Source: Syngnathus acus
Lineage: Eukaryota; Chordata; Actinopteri; Syngnathiformes; Syngnathidae
Assembly: GCF_901709675.1 (NCBI RefSeq)
Contig: NC_051089.1
Location: forward strand, 7,437,476 to 7,501,475
DNA: 64,000 bases
Direction of reading: 5' to 3'
Of the stretch, positions 38,799 through 50,700 are shown piece after piece. Each line of letters starts with the position of its first letter. Position 1 is the stretch's first letter. A model generated the notes under the pieces. The model did no database searches and was not told where the DNA came from. It saw only the letters and a program-made list of their open reading frames with translations. A program made the position numbers and the translations under genes.

Positions 38799-41700
38799 AT
38801 GAATGGTAAGCTGGCTCCTTGTTTGGATGAGTGCACTGTGCGCATGTATGGTTGAATAAGTCGTCTTTGTTGGAGAAAGCGATGATAAGATAACCTTTGT
38901 GTGCAAGTGGACTTCATTATAACATGTGGCACAACTACCGTTTCTTATTTTAGTTTCGCAACTACCATTTCTCATTTTAATTTCATTGAGCATGTTCCCA
39001 TGGATTTACTTGACAGCTTTCAATCACTAACAGTAAATCTGTTTCTGTGGTTGTCTAACTTAACACTTAGTTTAGGGAGTGTCTAGTGTCTTTGTGATTT
39101 GTGTGCCATCTCCCTTTGGTGCCAAGTCCTTGTTTGCTTTTCTCAGGTGAAGGTTTTGCTTCCTGGTAATGATCATCAGTGTAATTGTATTTGAACAAGG
39201 CTTCTTCCTGTGTGTTTAGGTCATTAGTGTAATGTATCATTTCGAAACAACTGAGCAAGAGTGAGATTAATGACAAGGTCAAAAGCATACATTGGCCATA
39301 TAGCATTTATAGGAATTGGAAGACAAAATGGATTTTGTGCTTCCTATGCAGGTTCCACTTTTCTAGAAATACTTCCTACACAATTTTGGAGTGTCTCTGG
39401 GGAATTTTTTTTTAACATTTACAAAGTCAGAGTTCAAGGGGTTGAGGTCAGGTTTCTCATGTTCCTTTTGCTACACCAAAGTCACCCGAGATAGTATGTA
39501 CAGTTTAGATCTAGTTTTGTATTGTCGGAAGGTCCCAAACAGCCCTTTCCTCATACATGGTTGGAAGCATAGAGCTCTCTAAAAATATCTTGGACGCATA
39601 AAGACTCAGTAAAATCCATCCAACCCAATTTATCAATTAGTAAATGAAGAGTGTTAGTCTGCCTCATATCGTTTCGCTCACAGTTGTTTATTTTTGTGTT
39701 ATTTATTTATTTATTTTGCAGGTGGTGCTAATGTGTGGGCTGTCACGCCAGAAGAGAGGTTGAAACATGACCAACAGTTTGATACCCTCGCCCCTTCAAT
39801 GGGTTATGTTTCAGGTGCATCCATAAGTTCACAGTTTTTGTTTTTTGTTTTTGTTTTTTATCTATAAGGTGTATCTTGGTCATTATTGAAAGCAGGATCC
39901 CTCTCAACTCATTTAATTACCTGGCTTTTATCTTCCTTTCTGTAGGTGAGCAGGCGAGGAAGTTTTTCCTTCAGTCGGGGCTACCTGCTTCAGTTCTGGC
40001 TGAAATATGGTAGGAAATATTTGTGGAACAACAAATTCCCCCCCCCAAAACTATCCTCGACTAACAATTTTGTTGCTCAATCCCAGGGCTCTTGCTGACA
40101 TGAACAAAGATGGCAAGATGGACAGGTTGGAGTTTTCCATTGCGATGAAGCTTGTGAAGCTCAAACTGCAGGGAACGCCACTTCCTTCTGTCCTGCCAGG
40201 CGTCATGAAGCAACCTCCAGTAGCTGTTCCCAATCTCAGCTACGGTACTGATCACACTCTAAAGCAGTTTAGAACTGTTGCTTTGAAGCAACAGATTTAC
40301 ATCCAAAAATCTTGACAAGATTTCAACAGGCTTTTGGTGGATTGCTGTCATGCAAGTTGGCTATCATCTAACTAATTAGCTTGTCACGTGTTTATGCCTT
40401 AGGGATGATGCAGAGCATGTCCCTGATGCCTGGAACCAACCTTTCTATGTTCACACCTGTATCCATGGCAACCCCAGGACCCACCTCTTTGCCAACAATG
40501 GCAGGCCACAACCTGGGATTTATTCAGCCAATGGCTGCTGGCACCTTGGCCACTGGTACACAATATTTATGTTGTTTTTATATGTCTAATTATTTATCCA
40601 TATGGTCCTGCTACTGGTGTAGTTTATAATGCAGGAAACTATTTGATCACTCTTGATTGTCTTTATTTTTGCCATAGAATACACCTAAAACAAAAGATTT
40701 TGCTTTACCTCTGAACCTGCTTATGAGCAAAGGTGTAATGGCTGTGTCCTAATACTGCTGTCAATATCATGTATCATCCATCTTCTTGCTGATGCGTCTA
40801 TAAATGAATGGAATTTATGTTGATGTATTTTTCAGGTCTTCCGCTTTCTGCTTCCTCCTACGGTTCTCCTCTTGCATCCAGGTAACACACACACGCACAC
40901 GCTAATATTTCAATGCCCAAAGCAATAGCCCTTCACATTATCAGCCACTTATCTAGTGGGATGCTTGTGAATTATACATAATTTATTATTCATCCATCTG
41001 AAGACTGCAAGGACTAAGCCTCAGTATATTGGTGTTTTTAGCTTGTATTTTTGTATTTTCTTTGTGCTGCAGCGCCACTTTGCCACCCTCCTCAATGACT
41101 GCCCAAATGGCAGCAGGCCTCGGGGAGTGGGGCGTGCCACATGCCTCCAGACTCAAATATAGGCAGCACTTCAACATCTTGGACAATCAGATGACGGGAT
41201 ACCTCACTGGTACTGTGTGTGTGAGTGTGTGAGTGTGTGAGTGTGTGTGTCTATTTGCACAGTGCACTTGGGTCATACAAAACCCAACTATGTGCGGCAT
41301 GCAGGCGTGGATGTTCATGAACAACCGTTGATTTCACAAATGTTCCCTCCCTCTTTTTTTGCTTTCTTTTTTGGAATCTGAATTGCGTCAAGCATTGGCT
41401 ATCTTGGCAAGCGTGTATGTGCTTGTGTGAATGGCAGGCTTGTTGGACCAGTTTTTCTGAAGTAGCCATAGTGAGACAATGAGCACACACCTACTCAAGC
41501 CTGCCTGATTTGCAGGGCGGTTATGTTTTTTAAAGTGTGTCCCAACATAATAAATAAAGCAAATTCATGGCTTTATGGGGAATTATTGTACCCTCCCCAC
41601 CTGCCAGACTTTGTACTTACAGTTTTGTTCACGTAATACTTTCAGTCATACCTTATACAAACTTTCCACACACAGACATTAATGTCTTTCTCCCACATTG

Positions 41701-44700
41701 TCACCTGACTTTGTGATGAAAATTATTTTTTTCCCCTTGAATCATCTCCTCATTCTGCTGAAATCGCCGACATAGCAGGTCATGTAATTCTACCTTTCAA
41801 ATGAATTAATAATAAATATAATCACTCAGTTTTGGGTTTAATACAAAAATGTGGACAAAGACTATGAACATTATTCTAGGCTGGATTACGATGTAAGAAA
41901 AACTTAAATAAATAAATACATAACATTCCATTTGTCTGCAGGTCAGCAGGTGAGAGGTGCCATGGCAACCACAATGCTCAGTCAGACTCAGCTCGCCTCT
42001 ATCTGGTAAGGAAATATGACTGTGTTTATAAATGCAAAGCTATTTGTAAATGGTGACGTGTACTTCTATGACAACTATCAAGGAGCTATCAAATTGTTGT
42101 GTATACATTATGTAGTAATATCATAAGTTTATTTGGCTTCAAAGTTATAATTACGATGTGGCCAGCGACAAAAAATTGTTTGACACCCCTGATCTATATT
42201 ATCTAAACTCTACTTGTGTAATCCTGTTCTCTGTGTTTTTATAATTTATCTACATACTATATATATATGTGCATGCACAAATGAATACGCGTGTATATTT
42301 GAATCGAAATATAACATAATACACACAATGATTTAACCTTTCTACAGGAATTTGGCTGATGTGGACAAGGATGGCAAGCTTTCGGCCGAGGAGTTCATCC
42401 TGGCCATGCATCTGGTGGATGTAGCCAAGAGTGGGCAACCACTGCCGCGAACCCTGCCAACTGACCTGGTGCCACCCACACAACGGTATGTATGTATGAA
42501 ATGAGCCAAAAGAGTCACCACATGACTGCATCATCATTATTTGCTGTCTGAATGATATCATCCTTTCTCGCAGGAGCCTTGCAAATGGATCCAGTCTGTC
42601 CAACTATGCGTCTCTTTATGATAATTTTGATGTTGAACTGACACAGCAAGCCAGAAGCAACAGTCAGTTTTTTTCCTTATTTCTTTTTTTAAAAGTAGTG
42701 CCTTCATTCCTAGACCTGATATAATTGGCTGTTTCAAATGATTTTTCTTCAAAATTAAGTTTAACATATACTGTAAGTGATTCCAGGAAGCATTCAAGTT
42801 GTCTACCTGTCACCCTTTAGTGTCATTCGAGGACAAATTCAAAGCCAACATAGACCGCGGTAATGCAGAGCTCGAAAAGAGACGATTGGCGTTGCTGGAA
42901 GCGGAAAAGAAAGAGCAGGAGAGGCAAGCTCAAAAGGCACGAGAGGAGCAAGAGCGACGGGAGAAAGAAGCTCGCGAAGCGGAAGAGAGGAGGCGGAAAG
43001 AGGAGGAGAGGCGGCTGGAGCGCCAGAGAGAGTTGGAGAGGCAGAGAGAAGAAGAACGTCAAAGAGAAATTGAAAGAAAAGAGGTGAGGCTCTTTCAAGA
43101 AACCCTTCACATTTCCGGACGAGTTTCTGGCTCAACTGTTCTACTCGTACAAAATTATTCCCCTGCTGTATATTGTTGGGTTTTCTCTACAGGCTGCACA
43201 GCGGGAGCTTGAGCGGCAAAGGAAGGAGGAATTTCAAAGGCGGAAAAGAGGCGAGCTCCAAATAAAGAGGCAGCACGAGCAGGACGACATCATCCAGCTC
43301 AAAGCTAAGAAGAGGAGTTTGGAGATGGAGTTGGAAGCTGTGGTTAGTGATGTGAAGCGACTGGAGGCTCAATTGTAAAAGTTGCGCCAACCTGGGTGGA
43401 GATTTCAGGTCATTCTTTGTGTCTTAAAACTCAAGGGTAACAAACAACGGCAGATTTCTGACCGTTTGCGTGACATTCAAAATAAGAAGACGCTTCCCAG
43501 GACTGAGCTGGACCTTCTCAATCAGAGGAAAGATGCACGCCATCTTGACATCAAAAACATTCAGCAACAGATTGAAGTTAGTGTTGGTTTTCTTTCCAAC
43601 TGTTTGGGATTACCATTTTGTTTGCTGAATGCAACAAAACTTTTTGACAGGAGTTCCAGAAGAAATTAGCCCTATTGACTCCAGAACAGAAAAGGCTGAC
43701 AGAGACACTCCAAAGCATGGCTGTGAATAACCTGTCAGGTTGGTGTTGATGGTGGTAATATTTATTTTGCAAAAGACATCATAAGAAACACAAAAATGAG
43801 TATAGCGTGTAACTCAATGCAACGGTTGACACGTTAGTATTAATTCAAATACATTAAAATATATATCTCCCATAGTATTTGCCTCATAAATACCATCTTT
43901 TTGTGCCGTCTCATCCTATGTTTGTAGTGTCCACCATCTCCACCTTGAAGCTCAATGTCACCCAGAAGCGAGGTGCATGCACAAACCTGAAAACTCAGTT
44001 GGAAGCCCTTGAGAGAGAAACTGCTGCCAAACTGGAAGAGCTGGACCGGTATAACAAAAACATGCAGGTAGAATAAGGCAACATCATATGTAGCAACTTG
44101 ACATGGCATCAGTTAAAAACCTTGCAGTCACATGAAATAGTGATTCAATATGACTGTGTGTATGGGTCACACACTGTGTCACGCTTTATGTAATTTAATT
44201 CCTCATAGTCGCCCGGGGCATTTATTTACTCAACAGCAAATAGTGGATACATTTCGTCTGTTCGTGACATTTGTGCTAGAATGCTAATTGCCAGTAAAGA
44301 TGCAATCAACACATTTAACGCTTCAAAGCGGCATTGGTTAGTTCACCACTTTTGAAATTCATCGGAAAGACGCTATGCGCTTCAGTGCTGCTGGATTGGT
44401 TATCGACCAAGTTCAATTCGTCTCAGCCGTTAATGCTTTTATGTCTGAGCGCAAACACGACTTGTCTCTGAACTACAAAGTTTGATTCATAATGTTCTCA
44501 CATAAAATGGTGTCCAACTTGCTTCCTCCTTTTTAACCTTATCTTTTGCTACCTTCAACTGTTGTTTGTTTCTTCTGCATCTTCCTCTTGTTGCACATCT
44601 TCCTTGTAACTTTGCAGCATGTGGGTGCTAACGGCGCTTTGCTTGAGGCAGTCGTCTCACTGCTGGCCTGCCTGCGTAATCTCTTCTACCTGCTGAAGGT

Positions 44701-47700
44701 TTTCATTCTTCTTGTCGTTCTCAACCTTGAATATCTTTTATCGGCTGGTGTCATTGGCTATCCCCATTTTTTTAATGTTTTGACCGCACCCCCCTCACTC
44801 TTCTACCATGTATTTTTACTCCTTTTGCTCAGCCCCTTACTTGTTAGTCCAGTCACCCCCTGTTTTTCATCGACATCAGGAACTAAAAGCGAGCCAGCAA
44901 ATGCAGCAGGCAGCACTCGAGAACCTGCGAAGCATCAAAGAGGACAAAAAGCAAGAGCTGATTCGAAAGAAGCAGGAGCACGAGGAGAGGAGGAAACTAG
45001 AAGAAGAGAGGAGGCGGCAGGAGGAGGAAGCTCAAAGGTCTTTTATACGTTTACACAAGTGAAACGCCATCGAACCTGCTGTATGATTTTCACGTTCGTG
45101 TTTTCATCTGTTTTGCAGGCTTATCAAGCTAGAAAAGGAGCGTCAGTGGAAGGAGAAGTTGAGGAGGGATGAAGAGGGGCGCCTCAGAAGACTTCAGGAG
45201 GAACGTGAGGCCAAACAAAGGGAGGAGGAGGAGAAAGAAAGGCAGGCTCTCATCCAGGCAGCAAAGTTGGAGGCCGAACGAGAGCTCAGGGTAAAGCAGG
45301 AGGCGGAGCGCAAGCGCAGAGAAGAAGAGGAGAGGAAGAAAAGCGAGGAGGAGGAACGCCGGAGGCAAATAGAGAGACAGAGGCAGGAGGAAGAGAGGAG
45401 AAAACTGGAGGAAGAGAGGAGGCAGTTGGAGGCTGAGAGGAAGAAGCTGGAGGAGGATAAAAGGATGGAGGAAAGGAAAAGGAAAGAAGAGGAGGAGCGA
45501 CTGAAGCGGGAGGAGGAGAGAAGGAGGCTGGAGGAAGAACGCCAAAGGAAGCAAGAGCAGGAGGCAGACGAGAGGAGACGGCTTGAAGAACGCAGAAATG
45601 AGATGGAGCGGGTGGAGGAGGAAAGGCGGAGACAGAGGGCATCCCAGGCGGCCGTCCGAGACTCTGAGGAGAGGAGGAGGTTGGAGGAGGAGGAACGAAA
45701 GAGGGAGGAAGAGAAACGGAAGCTTCAGCACCAACAGGAAGACGATCGGAGGAGGCGTGAGGAGGAACGAAAAAGAGCAGAGGAGGATAGAAAGAGGAAG
45801 GTGCAAGAAGAGGAGAAGAAGAGAAAGGAGCATCAGTCCAGTGGAGGAGGCAAGATTGACATTCAAGAGAAGCTCAACTCTCTGCTTCGAGGACTGGAGG
45901 AAAGGAAAGGTAAGTCAATACGACGTGAGATGATCAGATGATGAATGAGGAGCTTGGTTCAAATTGCTCATGTGCCACCATAGGCCGGCAACCACGGACC
46001 ATGCAATCCAGCAAGTCGGTGACTCTTACGCCCTTCAGGTCACTTTACCCGTTCACGGCACGAAACCACGAAGAGCTCACTTTCAATGCGGACGAAATCA
46101 TCGAGGTATGATTGCAATCACCTCACAAGGGCTGCCCACCAAAATCAAATCAATTATCTTTGCACGTAATATTTTCTCTCCTCACTTTCCAACTCTCCGT
46201 CCTCTTCTGTTAGGTGGATGAGACTGTGGAGCCAGAGGAGGGTTGGTTGTATGGGCACAGACAAGGTCTGATGGGTTGGTTCCCCAAGAGCTACGTCGAG
46301 AGGGTGGGCCAGTCGGACTCGGCAGCCCCTGCGCCACCTCCGAAGTTGCCCATTCAGTCGCAGCTTTCTCATGCTCTTGAAGCGGCAAAAGTAGCTGGGA
46401 CTAAATCTGCCTTCACCCCAACACACTCTCCAAACTCTACTCACTCTGACACACCAGGACAGGTCCGTTGTCTTTGTTGGATTTATTATAGGATATCACA
46501 CACAATCGACATGACTGACATAGCTTGCCTGGAGGAACTGTTACCATTTCAAACCACACCACGTCGAAAAAGCTTTTAGGTGTCTAAACGTACCTATATG
46601 GAGACACCGTTTTTCTTTTATCAGCAGGTGGTAGGGAACCTGCTCGCCCAGGCCCTGTGCTCCTGGACCGCAAAGACGGACAACCATCTGAACTTTGAAA
46701 AGGACGATGTGATTCAGGTGCTAGAACAGCAGGACAGCTGGTGGCTGGGAAACCTGAAGGGAGAACAAGGCTGGTTCCCCAAGTCTTACGTCACACCTGT
46801 GGGCGAAGGGGACAGTTCAGAGTATGTATTCAAATATACAAAAAAGGAACAAGATCGTTTTAACATGTTAAAAAAATTTTTTTTCTGAAAGCCTTGGTGG
46901 CAAAAAGTCATACAATCAAATTTGCACAATAGATACATTTAAGTCATAACAAAGTCAAGTTTATTTCAGCAACTCTGGGAAATAACATTAATACTGCTTT
47001 GTATCATTTTCAGCCACTCACCAAATTGCAAAACAGTGTTAATGAGTTCCGAGGGTGTTTCTAAATTCATTTCTCTGTGTTTGTGTTCACAGCGTGACAA
47101 ACTCCTCATCTGGTGGTGCAGAGATGAGCAACAATCAGCAATTTGAAGGTGAAATCAACTGCCTTAAATATGGCATTCATTCAGGGAGAATGTATCTTGT
47201 AATGTTCAGCCACAGCATTAGTAGCAACTGAAACTCAGCTTTATGATCAAAACTTTGGAGAGTTCAGAATTTAGGACGACATGTCTTATCCATGTCCTCA
47301 GATTGGTCAGATGAGTGTATTTGGCCGTGAGTGTACTATTTTGCATTGTTGTGGTTACACCTTTATGGCTGGCTTCAGGCTTCTCATCACTTTTTCTATC
47401 CAGAGTACACAGCGTTATACCCGTATGAGTCATCCGAGCCTTCAGATCTGACGTTCAGAGAGGGGGATGTGATCTTGGTGACCAAGAAAGATGGAGAATG
47501 GTGGAACGGCGTCATTGCCGACCGCTCGGGCGCCTTTCCCGGCACCTACGTCAAACCTAAGGAAGCGGATGTAAGAATTTTCGAGCACTAGAGCTCTAGT
47601 TAATGTCTCCTAAATTATATGTGGTTTTAAATCATTTTATTTACGTTTCTCAGGTGAGCACAAAGAAGAGAGGTTGGTATCTTTGCCCTTATTGTGATAT

Positions 47701-50700
47701 TACGCTCTCCATGCCATTACAAAGTTTGCTCCTATTTGTTCTTGCACAGAGATTGGCAAGGTTACTAGAGCCCATTCCTCCTCTGTACCCGGCCAGCTGA
47801 ACCTGGAGAACGGCCAGCTCATTGTCGTCCTCAGCAAGGACGCGTCAGGCTGGTGGCTTGGAGAGCAGCAGGTCAGTCGTGCTCGAGTGATCTACTACTG
47901 AACAGTAGATGGCACCAAATGATCGTGTCCTCTACGTTGTCCATTTAAAGCTGGCAGCAGGTGAAAGTCTTGTCTGATAAAAGTTGTGATAGTCATGCTT
48001 GCATGTGTGTTTTGAAACAGGCCCGAGGTAAAAAGCGTCAAAAGGGCTGGTTTCCTTCCTCCCATATTCAAATATTGGCATCTAATAGCGGCAAATCCAC
48101 ACCAGCAGTCCAGTCAGGTAAAACACTTTCACAGCCATGATTACAGCTCTTATCAGAATGAAAAATACTTACAGGCCTTAGATATGATGTTTGGCTCATT
48201 GACATTGCCCTCTTCCCTAGGAGCGTGTCAGGTGATCGCCTTATACGACTATGTAGCCGCCAACAAGGACGAGCTGAGCTTCTCAGCGAATCAGCTGATC
48301 ACCGTCCTCGACAAGAGCAACCCGGATTGGTGGAAGGGAGAAGTCAATGGGGCTACTGGGTTGTTCCCCACCAATTACGTTAAGATGATCACAGGAGACG
48401 GTGACCCCAGTCACCAGTGTAAGTAATGCACGTACACATGACCGCACTCTTGAGTCATAATCATCGCCGTCATTCGTAGTAGTAGGATGCTACGGTGAAA
48501 CTTTCTCTCCCTCCATGTTAGCATGTTTCAAGTGGCTTGTGGGAGCTGTTCTATCATCGTTGCACTTGGCATGCAGTTTTCTTCTTGGTCTATGCTCTTT
48601 TGCACAGCATGCAAATCAGTGCGTTGTTGGACATAATTATAAAAATGCAAGCTGCAAATCATTCAAAAACAGAGCCAAGTAAATATAAAAACAGTTTACA
48701 GTGGAACCTCTGGATTCAAACATGATCCGTTTCAAGAAAATGTCAGGTCTTCTCTGATTTAGAATAACATTTTCCCGTAGGAAATACAGGTAATCTATTC
48801 CAGGCACAAACTGTTGCCATCATAGAAACGCTATCAAAGTACGTTATCAACCGTATGAGTTAAAAGCATAAATTGTGTTCACTCGTCCTTAACGTTGATG
48901 AGTGGTAAACAAAGATGGCTGTTTCAAAGTTAGACTAAATAGAGATTTATTACTTTCTTTTATTAATATTACCAATCACTGAGGCTTGGAGCATTTCCCC
49001 ATAAATGTTTAGTTCTACTCGAAACTACATAACCCCTGGTTTGTTGGATTTGAGAGGTTCCACTGTTTTTTACCTAATATTCGACCCAGGTTTCAGAATA
49101 AGACATCAAGACAATCCCTTACATTGTGGGGAAACTCACATTGATGACTCAGCATCAGGAGCAACTCAGGGGTCTCAGTATCTTCCTCAAGGAAACTTCG
49201 ACTGGTCTGTGGGGAGCCGGAAACTCCCTACTGCTAGATGGCCACTCCTCCCTTCCCCTTCAACCATGCCGCCCTGCAACTCATGATTTAAGGAGATTTT
49301 TTTTTTTCCCCTCTGCATCAGCACTTGAAGGGAATCTTCTAGGTACAAACCGGAGTGGTACTTGCTTGTTAGCTTTTAATCTCTCCTTTTCGTCCCATCT
49401 CCTCCTCCTGTTGCTTCTCGCTGATTATCTTACCTTCTCCTCTTTCCTCATTTCTCCACTTGTTGCCCTCCCACCCACTTGCCCTCTTGTCTCTTTCTAG
49501 GATGGTAGAATGGGCTCCACCTCCTCTCCTTCTCCCGGCTTCAGAGAAACCCACTATTAGTGCACACTGCTCTGACGGAGTAGTATTTGGTTGCCCGGAC
49601 CGTCCCACCTAATCTACTGACTACTCTCAATTGAATACCGTCATGTTTTGGAGACTTCTTCTCACCCCGAGAGGCTTTTTAGAACTGAACGAAGAACCAT
49701 AAGCCTTTGTGCCTTTTTCAAAACAAATATACTTAGAGAGGGGTGATTGTGGGTCTTTCTATGGTTTATGCTTTTCTTACACTTTTATTTTTCACCCAAC
49801 TTACGTCCTTGCTCAGCATCTATTCTCTCTTTTTGGGGGCGTCCATGATTTATCTCACCAGAATGCCTCCAGAGATATTATCCAGACTTCTACCACCTTT
49901 TCATCAAGTTTTTTAGTGCCTTCTTCAGATTACCCTCAGTGGAAGTGGAAGCATCATTATGTTTGCTCACAAGACTACAATATTGATTTTTGTTAACAGC
50001 ATGCAAGCTTGAAGGAGAACCTGTGTCTAGTGCGCTGCCATGTTGTGTTAATGAGAGAAAGGGCAATTTTCTGCTTAGGTTTGAATGATCTGGTTCAATG
50101 TATTTGCAAGCTTTGGTCAGATTTGAAGGCTTCAAGAAAACAGGGTAAAACGCACTGATCAGAATGATGTATTTATTTTCTTTGGGTTCTGCCTTAAAAT
50201 ATTAAAGCTTTGTTTGATTTCCCATTTAAGTGTTAGTGTTATTATTCCTTTATGTATATTCTTCGGTCGCGTACAAACTTGTGTGTGGGTGTGTGTGTCA
50301 ATCAGCAAGATGGGTTGACCAAATCAACCGTTAACATTCTCCCTGGCTGATGTTTGTCAAAGAACCATTTTTCATATCCCCCCCAATAAAAAAGATACTG
50401 TATATAGATAACTTGTCTCATCTTAGACGCTGTTCTTAACCTAATTTTTTTTCTACGGCTGTAAAATGAAATCACCAACCTTTTTGTTCCAAACATGCCA
50501 CCATGAACCAAAGAAAGAGTCCCTCTCCTTGTTTTGGTACAAACAGATTTATTTTGCGCACAGAAACATTTGTAATCTGTCACCAGCAACACTGAGAAAA
50601 CAGCCAGAAGGTGAGGGAGACAAAGACAAACGTGTTGAAAAGTCATACATGTGAAGACAGGGGAAAGAAAATCTTTTTTTTAATTTTTTTATTTGAATGA

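Noticed and set aside
43343-43435. Read-through of the small itsn2 intron, giving [10 protein letters not shown] then a stop
   Set aside because: The frame looks coiled-coil-like but ends in a stop, and normal splicing (43342 to 43436) restores the conserved [10 protein letters not shown] segment.
45129-45866. 245-codon antisense open frame rich in Leu/Pro/Phe opposite the itsn2 coiled-coil exon
   Set aside because: It is the reverse complement of a purine-rich E/R/K coding exon, which removes stop codons by composition. There is no sign of an independent gene.
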